Assembly (NCBI GenBank): GCA_024516155.1
Contig: JAJJXM010000032.1
Location: 1 to 64,000 of the forward strand
Direction of reading: 5' to 3'
DNA: 64,000 bases
DNA from: Pyronema omphalodes
Taxonomy: Eukaryota > Ascomycota > Pezizomycetes > Pezizales > Pyronemataceae
Shown here: positions 31,044 through 41,825 of the stretch, piece after piece
Position numbering within the stretch: the stretch's first letter is position 1
How the letters are laid out: each line of letters opens with the position of its first letter
Made by a program: the position numbers and the translations under genes
The notes under the pieces: model-generated
Seen by the model: the letters and a program-made list of their open reading frames with translations, nothing else
The model's database searches: none
Told to the model about the DNA's origin: nothing

Positions 31044-34000
31044 CGACCCTTGCATCGTGTCACATAACACGAATCGCAGCGCCACCACACTAACAACACT
31101 GCTGAACTCAGCAGGATCCAAAATAGACATATTGCTGGTACAAGAGATTAACATTAAAGATCCCCGGTACGCAATCACACATCCAGATTTCCTTTTGTTA
31201 CTTCCCCCCCGCAGCCACCACAAAGTCAATCGCACTGCTGCATATATCCCTCGCCTCAACCCACATGTTCGAGTCACACCAAGACCGGACGTCAGCGGAG
31301 ATCCTGACCTCCAGGTACTCGAGGTTAGCACCACACTCATTCCCTCCTTTTACCTCTTAAATATCTATAATGAAAAAGACCCCCAAACAAAATTATATAC
31401 CGTCCCCCGCTCCCTTACCCCCCTCACTCTCCCCCACCGCTGCGTGATCACGGGGGACCTCAATGCCCATCACCCTCTGTGGAACTCCCACGCACGCTGA
31501 CCAGCGAGAGCAGACGTGCTGGTGGAACTGATGGAAGACCATCACTGGCAACTGGTAAACGTCCCGGACGTTCCTACTTACCACTATCGAGACGGATCGG
31601 GCTCTTCGGTCCTCGACCTGACTCTGGCAGCCCCGGCGATGGCAAGGGAAATTTCTTCTTGGGCCATTGACGACGGCATTGCCACGGGATCGGACCACGA
31701 GGTGATCCGTTTCCAAATCAACTCCTTACACCCAGACCACCACAACACCGCCGGCGACACTACACGACTAAACTGGCGCAAGACGGACTGGGAGACCTTC
31801 ACCGAAGAATTGCAACGCCTCACCGAAGCTTCCTACCCCCGATGGTCCCACCTCCGAGCCAACCCCTCCGCCGAGAACCTCGACGAATGGGCTGCCCTCC
31901 TTCGCGACTCTATCCAAACCGCCGCCACGATATCAACACCTACCCTCACCCCAACCCCGCGGTCGAAGAGATGGTGGACGGAGGAGGTACACCTGACACG
32001 TAAAGACATGACCCGGGCCAGGAGGAGATGGAAACAGACCCGCCTTCCCCAACACCTCGCCGAATACAAACAGTCTCGAAACGCCCACTACAGGAAAGTC
32101 CGACATGCAAAGGACTCCATGTGGAAGGAATACTTAGCCGCGGTGGAAGGACCAGACATATGGGCGGCCTTCCGATATACAAACCCGCGCCGCGCTCAAT
32201 TGACACCACCGATCAAGACACAGGTAGGAGGAATGGAGAAGGTATGCGTCGACTTCGACAGTAAGGTAGAGGCCTTTCAAGCGTTATTCCCTCCCCCCCC
32301 AGCTGCCCCTCCCACACGCACCTCACGACCCAACCCCCAACTCCCCTGGAAAACATTCACCCCCGAAGAAATTCGTACCGCTATCACAACATCCTCCCCC
32401 AAGAAAGCCCCCGGCCCGGACTCCATCACGTTCGCGTGCCTTAGGAAGGCGTACGATGCAGTCCCCAAAGTTTTCAACGCCCTGTACTCAACCTTAGGAA
32501 CGAAAGGATATCATCCGCGGAGCTGGCGAGAGGCCACGTCGGTGGTGATACCTAAACCAAACAAACCGGACTATAGCGCCATAAAGGCATACCGCCCGAT
32601 CGCCTTACTCAACTGCTTGGGCAAGGTGCTAGAAAAACTCATGGCGACCCGGCTCAGCCTTATGGCGGAGTCGCACGAAATCCTGCATAAGGACCAGATT
32701 GGCGGGCGCCCAAAACGCTCGGCAATTGACGCCGCGATGGCACTGACGCATGAGGTAGAAGTTAACGCGGGAAATCGCTTCGTGACGTCTGCCCTATTTT
32801 TAGATGTACGAGGAGCTTTCGATGACGTCTCCTCCGCCAGACTACTGGCAACTATGCACTCACTCGGCTGCCCACAGGCGGTAATATCGTGGTGTTCCTC
32901 ATTCTTAAGTGACCGCACAACCGCACTATCATTTAACGGCAAAACGGATTCACAGCGACCAATTCAAACCGGCATTCCCCAGGGATCCCCCGCGTCGCCA
33001 ATACTCTTCCTCATATACCTTCGCCCCCTCTTTGACGCCTTACAATCCGAACACCCGACCCTGTGGACCCCTAGCTATATAGACGACGTTGCCTTGGTGG
33101 CCCATGGACGAACGAGAGAACAAAATGCGCGCGCCCTGGAAGCAGCCGCTCGCACCGCATTCAACTGGGCGCAGACAAACGCGGTAGCATTCGACGACTC
33201 CAAATCGGAGATGCTGCACTTCCATAAGTCGCGAATCGATGAACACAGCGAAGCAACAAACGTGCGCTTACCTAACGGCACCATAGTCACCCCTGGGACT
33301 CAAGGAGGCAGCAAGGACGTGGTCCGGTGGATTGGCATACATTTTGACCGCAAACTTTCCTTTTCCCAACATGTAAAAATAAGACTGACGGCCGCCGCTA
33401 GGTCCCTCAACGCCCTCCGAAGTTTGGTACGTCACGAAACAGGTCTGTCCCCCTCAGCGACCCGTACACTTTATCAAGCGTGTGTAACCTCTAGGTCGGA
33501 TTTTGGCTCTGAGATCTGGTGGAATGGACAAAAAGGACTGGCCAGCACACTACAAACGCAACAAAACTCCGCCCTACGCCGCATACTAAACGCATTCACA
33601 TCGACCCCCATAGTGGCCCTACACAACGAAGCCGCCATATCCCCCGTCGCAGTTCGCCTTCAACGCCGCAGCCGCAAATACGTTCTCCGCCTCCTCTCCC
33701 TCCCCCCTTCCCACCCCGTAGTTAGACGCTGCCCTTCCTCCTTCCCCGTGCCCAACCACTTCCCCACCTCCATATGTGACCCGTCCGAATATGACTACCC
33801 CTGGAACACCACCCAGAAAGCCCCCTCGCGCCTCGTTCGCATGCTCCGCTCCGTCGGTCAGTGGATATTACCAGACGACGTAATCGAGGACACGGCACAC
33901 CCAAATCCCACCCCGTGGATAAGCTCACCCCTACGAATAAAGATATCCTCCCTCCCCAAACCCGAAGCCGCCGTCGAACACCTCTCGCTGATCCGCGACC

Positions 34001-35019
34001 TGAGTGACGACAAAACCAACATTATCGCCTATACAGACGGCTCCCAACTCGAAGGAAAAACAGGCGCCGGATACTGCATCACCTCAGGTTTCCCCCGTCA
34101 AGTCAACGACTCCATCCCCATGGGCACGACCACGGAAGTGTTCGACGCCGAGCTACGAGCAATTCACGACTGCCTCGAGATGTGCCACAAAATCATCTCC
34201 CACAACCACCTCCGACGCCGCCGGATACACGTATTTACAGACAACCAGGCGGCCATCCTCCGCGCCTCCCGCGCAACATATGGTCCGGGCCAAGAGCTCG
34301 CCCGCGCTATACACGACATCGCCTCCTCCCTCCGTTCCAGAGACACATCCGTCACCTTACATTGGGTCCCAGGACATACCGATATACCCGGGAACGACCA
34401 AGCCGACCTCCTCGCCAAAACTGCAACCACCCTAACTCCCCCCTCTTCGCTACCGGTCTCCCTGTCCTGGATACGCCGACAGATTCACGATCAATACATC
34501 CAAGACTGGACGACCTGGTACTCCTCCGCGCCGGAACTTAAAACATACGACGCCCCACACCGTCGACGCCTCGACCATGCCTACACGGCCCTACCACGCA
34601 AACTATCAACCGCAATCTTGGGATTGCGAACCGGACACGGTTATTTTTTGGACTGCCTTGCTCATCCCCCCACCGCCCAATACCCCTCCCGCTCGTGCTC
34701 ATGCCCCCTTCACCCTCCGCAATCCCCCAAACATCTCATTCTCTCGTGCCCCTACTTCACTTCCCAACGGACCGAACTACGACGTACACTGAAAATCCCA
34801 CGACGACGACACCTCACACTACCGACAATCTTACATACCACCGCCGGAACCAAAGCACTGTCCGCTATGATCTCAGAGACCAAGATAGCGACTGCGGAGT
34901 GGGCTCACGCAAGGTTAAGTAAACTCCCCGCTGAGGAGGACACATCTGCTACGCTGACAACAGACTGGGGGACGCTGCTGGACCTGACGGACGAGCACGC
35001 GGTTACCTCTAATAATTAA
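31019..35019 (+). pseudogene. LINE-A ORF2 of A2, broken in the endonuclease
   Basis: ATG 31019 overlaps the ORF1 stop. One C is missing near 31051 (ACCCTTGCATC against ACCCTTCGCATC), and a TGA at about 31498-31500 replaces AGA after HAR. From 31516 to 35019 the frame is open for 1167 codons: end of endonuclease, RT with SYIDD, RNase H with all four motif residues, and the C-terminal zinc-like cluster. The copy is probably immobile, since its endonuclease cannot be made in frame. Confidence 0.93.
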
Positions 35020-35811
35020 AAAAAAAAAAAAAAATAATAATAAAAAGAAGTAGGAGGAGGACGGAGGGAGGGAGAAGCGGGAGGCAAGAGCGGAGAGAGA
35101 GACGAGGGAGAGGGGCGATGGAGGAAGCGGACGATGACGAGGAGAGAGTGGAGACGGGAGACTGGGAGAGCGGAGGCGTGGTTGTTGTGGAGAATGGAGT
35201 ATTGTGTTTTTTCTTTTTGAAACGGGAATGAAAGTGAGGCGAGGAGTCGAGGGAGAGGAGAGACGCGGTGGAGACGGACGGGAGGAGCACGAATGAGGCG
35301 AGTACGAGATGGTGACGCGGAGAGAAGTGGACGGAGGGGGACGATGGATGGCTGGCGAGCCGAGAGGGAGGAGCGTGGTGAAGGGCGAGGGGAGGGACGT
35401 AGAGTAGGGTAGTGGCACAGGGGAGAGAGGTGCGATGGTGGGGCTTTGACCCGGGGGAGTTATATCTTCTTTTCTTTTCTTTTTGCTTGTTTGTTTTTGC
35501 TTTGTGGAGGAAATAAAGGTGGAAAAACGGTTAAAAAAGGGAGGGGAAGGGTGGAGGAAATGGGGGAACGACCCGGCGAGGTGGCCTCCGAGCGTACAGG
35601 GCTCCTGGAACAGACGACGCTTGACGAACAAAAGCACAACGAGACTTGGGGGTCTACAACCCCACACCCTAACGACAAGCTCTGGGGCATACCCAGTGAG
35701 AGCCTGGCCTGACACCCGGGTTTCTTAATTTTGTATTTACTGTACATTCCGCCATAACCTTACGGTTGGATGCGTGTATGAGTTAATAAATAAATAAATA
35801 AATAAATAAAT
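35020..35811 (+). other. LINE-A 3' UTR of A2
   Basis: Poly(A) directly after the stop (about 35017-35043), ~400 nt purine-rich, then the shared tail module from about 35490, the stem-loop near 35754-35778 and (AATA)n. No gene seen. Confidence 0.85.
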
Positions 35812-35924
35812 CGGAGGCCACCTCGCCGGGTCGTTCCCCCATTTCCTCCACCCTTCCCCTCCCATTTTTAACCATTTTTCCCCCTTTATTTCCTCCACAA
35901 AGCAAAAACAAAACCAAAGCAAAG

Positions 35925-37379
35925 TTAAACAGCCGCCGGGCCACCAGTGCCTCCGCTCTCCTCTCCTCTCTCCCCTCCTCCGCCGGTGTCTCCTGACTCT
36001 TTGCCCTTTGAGACACCCGGGCCCGCCCTGCCCCTCTTCTCCTCCCCTCTCTCCCCTTCTCCTTCCTTCTTCCTCAGCCTTCTCGCTGCTCCCCCTCGCC
36101 TTTCTCCCCTTCTTGTCGGTGGTGTTGTCAGTCCAAGATTGCCATTCCCCAGCACAATCTGGACGTTGATGCCTCCGCTCTTGACGACTTCTGCCCAAGT
36201 CTTCTTCGCAGAGGGGGTTGTCGTTCTGGGTTGGTGGGTATTCTTTCCCCGGCCACCATTCTTTGTTGTAGGGGTCTTGCTGGGTGTCGCTGCCGTCGGT
36301 TTCGTCTCCTGCGCTCTCTGCTTCTTCCTCTGTGTAGCCTTCGCCTCCACAGTCTTCCATCCGTTGGTCTCAGCAGGGGCAGTGCTTGGGGCGCCGGGTA
36401 GAGGTGTGTCCTGAGCAGATGGACTGTCAGGGTGAGGTTCCGGTGTCGCTTCGGTCGATGTGATCGCGAGGAGAGGTAGGGGGGACATAGGCTTGAGGGC
36501 ATCAAGCTTGTCCTGGGCAGCGGTAGTCGCATGTTTTGAGTGCATCAGGCTCCGCACCGGTGATGCAGCTCTCGGTTTGTGGTTGACCGGTGCTCTGGTC
36601 GTTGGTGAGGTGGGTTCGGTGTTCTGGTCGCTTCCCCTTCGCTTTCTCTTGCCAGGAGGGTTGCGAACAGCGTCCAGGACATCTTGAATGTCATGTTGGA
36701 CGACGGACAGTTGCATAGTCATCTCTTCCATCGCGGAGGAAGAGGCCGTGAGGTTCGGTGAGGGGGGCGCCGAAATGACTTGTTGCTGTTCGTCGATTTT
36801 CTTCGTCAGGGCGTCCACAGCAGCCCTGAGGGCTGCTGTTCCTGCCTGTGTAGAGACGTATGCTTCGCGCAGCGTCGCGTTTTCGAAGAGCAGATCGTTA
36901 AATTTCGTCATCATGACGTCGAATCTGCCGTGTATCGCATCGTTGTTGTTGCGTATGGATTCCTCGAGTGTATTGAAGCGTCGCTGTGTGTCCTGATAGG
37001 TCTGGTGTACCCCCAGGTAGCTGGCTCCTATGAACTCGGTCCAGTTGTCTGCAAACAGTTGGTCAAGGGTGGCATAGTTGTCATTATGCGAGGCTGCCTC
37101 ATTAACTGCAGATACTATTTGACGACGGTATTTACTGAACAGGCTGGGTTCAGTTGTCGCCTGTTTCTGCTTTGTTGAAGCCGAAGGAACTGGTGATCCT
37201 GCCAAGACCACGCTCTGGAAGGGCTTTCCAGCGAAGTTTCCATCAACTTCGTCAACTTTTCCATCTCTGCCATCAAAAGTAGGATTGGATCCATCATGAG
37301 GAGGGTCGGCTAGAACGTTGTACGCGTTTTCGGACCGTTTTGATCGTTGGGCGTTGTTCTGTCGTTGTTTTGGCGACAT
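35925..37379 (-). CDS. H protein, subfamily Hb, intact
   Basis: 484-aa frame from ATG 37379 (MSPKQRQNNAQRSKRSENAY). Overall layout is as in H4, but the central region belongs to subfamily Hb: YRRQIVSAVNEAASHNDNY, FIGASYLGVHQTYQDTQ, then a coiled coil ending DALTKKIDEQQQ. The basic GKRKRRG cluster, KTWAEVVKSGG and the charged C-terminus are retained. It is carried by an element with a LINE-A-type tail. A2 interrupts only the 3' UTR, so the reading frame is unaffected. Function is not established; an RNA-binding ORF1-like role is inferred. Confidence 0.85.
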   Translation of the reverse strand: MSPKQRQNNAQRSKRSENAYNVLADPPHDGSNPTFDGRDGKVDEVDGNFAGKPFQSVVLAGSPVPSASTKQKQATTEPSLFSKYRRQIVSAVNEAASHNDNYATLDQLFADNWTEFIGASYLGVHQTYQDTQRRFNTLEESIRNNNDAIHGRFDVMMTKFNDLLFENATLREAYVSTQAGTAALRAAVDALTKKIDEQQQVISAPPSPNLTASSSAMEEMTMQLSVVQHDIQDVLDAVRNPPGKRKRRGSDQNTEPTSPTTRAPVNHKPRAASPVRSLMHSKHATTAAQDKLDALKPMSPLPLLAITSTEATPEPHPDSPSAQDTPLPGAPSTAPAETNGWKTVEAKATQRKKQRAQETKPTAATPSKTPTTKNGGRGKNTHQPRTTTPSAKKTWAEVVKSGGINVQIVLGNGNLGLTTPPTRRGERRGGAARRLRKKEGEGERGEEKRGRAGPGVSKGKESGDTGGGGERGEESGGTGGPAAV

Positions 37380-37580
37380 TTCGTGAGGTGGGGTAAGCCA
37401 AAACTCGTGAAAACTCTGATTTTGCGACAAAAGTCAACAAAAACGACGTAGAATTGCCTGAAAATTCAGAGAATAACGTAACAGAGTGCTGCGAATCCGA
37501 ATCCGATGAGAAAACCGGGGGTTTAGGTGCTCGTTGTTGAGAATGCAGGGGGGGGGGTCGCCGTTGCCGTGTGGTGTCCC

Positions 37581-39339
37581 GCTGAATAGCGCACACAACA
37601 CAGCCGACATAATCCTAATACAAGAAATTCACATTACCGACATAACATACGCCACCACACACCCATCGTTCACACTGGTCTTGCCACCGCGTGGGGATAG
37701 AACCACCAACAGAACAGCCGCCTATGTGACCAGGACAAACCCATACCTCAGGGTTTCTCAGCGCACCGATATATGCGCGGATCCTGACCTCCAGGTCCTT
37801 GAGGTAGGCACCGACTTAATTCCTTCTTTCTTTCTTCTTAATATGTACAACGAAAAACACCCCGAAAGCAATATTTATACCATCCCGAGAGCCCTCACCC
37901 CCCTCCCCCTCCCCCGCAGGTGCATCATCACAGGTGACCTCAACGCTCACCATGCCCTGTGGAACTCCTCCACACGTTCCCCCATCCGCGCCACCGAAAT
38001 AGTTAACCTCATCGGACAACGAGACTGGACCCTCGTGTCCGTCCCTGACATTCCCACCTACTACTACAACCAAGGCCGCAGTTCTTCCGTCCTCGACCTG
38101 ACCCTAGCATCGCCCCACATGGCAGAGGAAACAATCAACTGGGCAATTGACGACGACAACGCTACGGGATCTGACCATGAAGTCATACGTTTCGAAGTGC
38201 ACACAACCCACCCAGACGCTGAAACAACCCCCCCAACAAACCGACTGAACTGGAAAAAGACGGACTGGGAGCTCTTCGCCGAAACCCTCCGTGCCTCGTG
38301 CTTAGCCCTCACACCATCATGGACACAATACCGCAACCACCCTACCACAGACAACCTCGATGCGTGGGCGGAGTCAATACGTGATGCCATCCTTAATGCC
38401 GCGACTACGTCCACCCCCGTACTACAAGTGACCCCACAATCGAAAAGATGGTGGACCGCAGAAGTCACCGAGGCAAGGAAAAAGATGACCAAAGCAAGAC
38501 GTAAGTGGAAGCGCAAACGTGACGATAGATCCCACCTAAACTACAAACAACACCGAAACGAATACCACAGGACCATTCGAACGGCGAAAGATGCAAAGTG
38601 GAAGGAATACCTTTCCCAAGCCGAAGGACCCGATGTGTGGCAGGCGTTTAGGTACACCAACCCTCGGCGTGCTCAGCTAACACCAAACCTCCGCGCAATG
38701 ATAAACGGCCAAGAAACAATCTGCAGCTCCTTCGACGCAAAGGTAGAGGCCTTCCAAAAGTTGTTTCCCCCGCCGCCGCCACCACCGCCTCCGTCCGTCC
38801 TCCCCCCGCGCCGCGAGTTGCAGTGGACAACCTTTACACCGACAGAGGTAGAAACAGCGATATTCTCCTCCTCGCCGAAGAAGGCGCCCGGACCCGATGG
38901 GCTCACATTCGCCTGCCTACGCCAAGCATACCTTGCCATCCCCGAACACATGAACAACCTCTACGCCACATTAGGGACGGTAGGCTACCATCCGCGATGC
39001 TGGCGCCAGGCCACCACAGTCATTATCGCCAAACCTAACAAGCCGGATTACAGCAATCCAAAGGCATACCGTCCGATTGCGCTCCTAAACTGCCTTGGGA
39101 AGACCCTCGAAAAACTAATGGCCACTCGCCTAGGCACGATGGCAGACTCTCACGAGTTACTACATAGGGACCAAATAGGTGGACGCCCGCAGAGATCAGC
39201 AATTGACGCGGCGATGGCGCTGGTGCACGACGTTGAGATTGGGAAATCTCACGGAATGCTAACCTCTGCCCTCTTCCTCGATGTTCGTGGAGCGTTCGAC
39301 AACGTCTCTGCTGACCGCCTCCAACAAACATTACGACAG
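37581..39339 (+). pseudogene. LINE-B ORF2 of B2, segment 2 (endonuclease and first half of RT)
   Basis: From 37594 it continues codon 33 (HNTADIILIQEIHI) without a break for 582 codons, to the RT motif FLDVRGAFDNV and QQTLRQ. The H8 nest then interrupts. GDLNAHHALW and SDHEVIRF are intact. The same frame resumes at 54136 (LGCPRPVVSW). Confidence 0.92.
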
Positions 39340-39358
39340 GCTTACCCCACCTCACGAA

Positions 39359-39551
39359 ATGTCGCCAAAACAACGACAGGACAACGCCCAACGATCAAAA
39401 CGGTCTGAAAACGCGTACAACGTTCTAGCCGACCCTCCTCATGATGGATCCAATCCTACTTTTGATGGAAGAGATGGAAAAGTTGACGAAGTTGATGGAA
39501 ACTTCGCTGGAAAGCCCTTCCAGAGCGTGGTCTTGGCAGGATGACCAGTTC
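39359..39551 (+). pseudogene. H ORF of H8, segment 1
   Basis: MSPKQRQDNAQRSK to VVLAG, then a TGA (GATGACC where other copies have GATCACC) at the H6 target site. Segments 2 (43500-43862, subfamily Hb) and 3 (52893 on) complete the ORF. A second nonsense TGA for CGA occurs at about 53161. Confidence 0.85.
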
Positions 39552-39934
39552 GTTTGTTTGTTTGTTCTCTCATTACTTGTTTGCAACCCGAAGGTTATGA
39601 CAAGGGACGGATAAATACAAAAGAGAAGAAGAAAGAAATGTAAAAGCAAAAACCCAGTCTCCACCTCTACCAGTCTCCTCCTCTTGATCGTTGTGGTTGT
39701 GGGGTCTGTCCCCACTGTTACTACGGGGGTTTCTTGTCCAAGCGCGTCTGATGTTCCAAGTGCCCTGCTTGCACAGAGGCCGCCTCGCCGGGCTCCTCCC
39801 TTTCCTCCTCCCTTCCCCTCCCATTTTTAACCATTTTCCCTCCTTTATTTCCTCCACAAAGCAAAAACAAAACAACCAGCACCGAAACCATCGATTTTTC
39901 CATCGGATTCGGATTCGCAGCACTCATTTACGTA

Positions 39935-39954
39935 TCTCTGTGAATTTCCAGAGA
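39935..39954 (+). promoter_or_regulatory. H 5' UTR hairpin (H9)
   Basis: 6-bp stem TCTCTG / CAGAGA with an 8-nt loop. Other H copies keep it as TCTCTG / CAGGGA (one G.U pair) with a different 6-nt loop, e.g. 43984-44001 in H7. Confidence 0.5.
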
Positions 39955-40029
39955 GTTCTACGTTGATTTCGTTGATTTTCGCCGCGAAATCAGAGTTTTC
40001 ACGCGTTTTGGCTTACCCCACCACGCGAA

Positions 40030-41472
40030 ATGCCACCAAAACCTCGCCAACTCCGCGCCCCACGGCCCAAGCAGTCTGGGAACGCGTTCCAAGCCCTTGT
40101 GGACCTTCCAGAAGATAGATCCGATTCTACTTTTGATGGAAGAGACGGAAAAGTCGATGAAAATGATGGATTCAGCGCCGGAAACACGCTCCAGCGCGCG
40201 CCTTCTGTAGCCTCAGAAGCACCACCACCACCCCCACGATACGCCACCAATTATGGCGATTCACCAGTTCGCAAATGGCGCAAGGAGCTGGTGCACGAAG
40301 CTGTCAGCGCATATGTCTTCGGGGCGGAAATCGACAGCAGTGCTGAAAACATCCTTCAGTACTGCGCAGCCAACGCGACAGTAGGAGCCCACCTTGACTG
40401 GCTCATCGAGCGGCGCACAGGCGCAATCGGCGACGAGATGGAAAGCGCCTTCCAAACTGTCTTCGATAAACTCGACACACTGACGAGAAAGATGGACAAG
40501 ATGGCCGTGGAAGAGGTGGCGCTACGCAAGGCCTACCACAAGTCCATCGCCGAAACAGCAGCCCTCAAAGCTGCTGTTGACACCCTCACAAAACAGCCCG
40601 ACGAACGCATTGTTCCACAGGCCCTCCCTCTTCCAGGCCCGCCGACCTCCCCCTCCGCTATGGCGGAGATGACGATGCAACTCTCCCATGTCCAGCACGA
40701 TATTCAGGACCTTCTGCACGCTGTACGCAACCCTCCCGGGAAAAGAAAGCGACGAGGGAGCGATCAGAACACCGGACCAACCACGCCGACAAACCATCGA
40801 CCGGCAATCAACAAGAAACGAGATGCATCACCGGAGCACAGCCTGATGCACTCACAGCACGCGACCTCCGCCGCCCAGGATGCGCTTGATGCTCTGATGC
40901 TCAAGTATCCCCCGCGCCCTCTCGCGATATCCTCGACCGAAGCGACCACCAACCCCGCTCCTGACAGCGATGCTGCTCAGGACACAACTCTACCCGATGC
41001 CCCCACCACCACTGCCCTGGCGGACAAGGATGGATGGAAGACTGTGGAGGGGAAGGAAGCGCAGAAGAAGAGGAGGAACGATAAGGCCGACAAGAAACGC
41101 GCGACGGAGAACAGCAACAAACCCCCGACGACAAAGACTGGTGGACGGGGAAAGACTACCCACCAACCGAAAACGAGTAACCCCTCCGCGAAGAAGACTT
41201 GGGCAGAAGTCGTGAAGAGCGGAGGTATCAATGTCCAGATTGTGCTGGGGAATGGCAATCTTGGACTGACAACACCACCGGCAAGAAGGGGAGAGAGGCG
41301 AGGGGGAGCAGCGAGAAGACTGAGGAAGAAGGAAGGAGAAGGGGAGAGAGGGGAGGAGAAGAGGGGCAGGGCGGGCCCGGGTGTCTCAAAGGGCAAAGAG
41401 TCAGGAGACACCGGCGGAGGAGTTGAGAGAGGGGAGGAGAGTGGGGGCGTAGGTGGCCCGGCGGCGGTTTAA
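40030..41472 (+). CDS. H protein, divergent subfamily Hc, intact
   Basis: 480-aa frame from ATG 40030 (MPPKPRQLRAPRPKQSGNAF). It matches other H proteins in order (DGRDGKVDE, coiled coil with ALKAAVDTLTKQ, SAMAEMTMQLSHVQHDIQ, basic GKRKRRG, KTWAEVVKSGGINVQIVLG, charged C-terminus). The first two thirds are strongly diverged, with RRTGAIGDEMESAFQTV replacing the QDTQRRFNTLEES region. The last ~90 codons and the 3' UTR are nearly identical to other copies, so the element is a mosaic. An intact frame despite this divergence argues for protein-level constraint. Confidence 0.87.
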   Translation: MPPKPRQLRAPRPKQSGNAFQALVDLPEDRSDSTFDGRDGKVDENDGFSAGNTLQRAPSVASEAPPPPPRYATNYGDSPVRKWRKELVHEAVSAYVFGAEIDSSAENILQYCAANATVGAHLDWLIERRTGAIGDEMESAFQTVFDKLDTLTRKMDKMAVEEVALRKAYHKSIAETAALKAAVDTLTKQPDERIVPQALPLPGPPTSPSAMAEMTMQLSHVQHDIQDLLHAVRNPPGKRKRRGSDQNTGPTTPTNHRPAINKKRDASPEHSLMHSQHATSAAQDALDALMLKYPPRPLAISSTEATTNPAPDSDAAQDTTLPDAPTTTALADKDGWKTVEGKEAQKKRRNDKADKKRATENSNKPPTTKTGGRGKTTHQPKTSNPSAKKTWAEVVKSGGINVQIVLGNGNLGLTTPPARRGERRGGAARRLRKKEGEGERGEEKRGRAGPGVSKGKESGDTGGGVERGEESGGVGGPAAV

Positions 41473-41825
41473 CTTTGCTTTGGTTTTGTTTTTGCTTTGT
41501 GGGGGAAATAAAGGCGGAAAAATGGTTAAAAATGGGAGGGGAAGGGTGGAGGAAATGGGGGAACGACCCGGCGAGGTGGCCTCCGAGCGTACAGGGCTCC
41601 TGGAACAGACGACGCTTGACGGACAAAAGCACAACGAGACTTGGGGGTCTACAACCCCACACCCTAACGACAAGCTCTGGGGCATACCCAGTGAGAGCCT
41701 GGCCTGACACCCGGGTTTCTTAATTTTGTATTTACTGTAGATTCCGCCATAACCTTACGGTTGGATGCGTGTATGAGTTAATAAATAAATAAATAAATAA
41801 AAGCAAAAACAAAACCAAAGCAAAG

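Larger units (their letters stand above)
28824..35811 (+). mobile_element. LINE-A copy A2, full length
   Basis: 5' leader (AACCGGCACCCAGCAAAGAG) at 28824, 5' UTR to 29114, ORF1, ORF2, and a 3' UTR ending in (AATA)n at 35811. It is flanked by the 12-bp duplication CGGAGGCCACCT (28812-28823, 35812-35823) inside the H5 tail module. Both ORFs are broken. Confidence 0.94.
28600..37580 (-). mobile_element. H element H5, full length, type-A tail, split by A2
   Basis: Own sequence at 28600-28823 (tail end) and 35812-37580. The 3' (AATA)n tail is at 28600-28625, the ORF at 37379-35925 and the leader near 37560-37580. It is flanked by the duplication GCTGAATAGCGCA (28587-28599, 37581-37593) within LINE-B ORF2. 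A2 later entered its 3' tail module with its own duplication. Confidence 0.92.
39874..41799 (+). mobile_element. H element H9, divergent subfamily Hc, type-A tail
   Basis: Near-complete: it starts at ACCAGCACCGAAACC, just inside the leader, followed by a diverged 5' UTR, an intact ORF, and a type-A tail module with stem-loop and (AATA)n. It is flanked by AAAGCAAAAACAAAAC (39858-39873, 41800-41815) within the H6 tail module. Confidence 0.9.

Noticed and set aside
35790..35811. (AATA)n and (AAAC)n runs as independent microsatellites
   Set aside because: They always follow the 3' stem-loop and are immediately followed by a target duplication, so they are retrotransposon tails.
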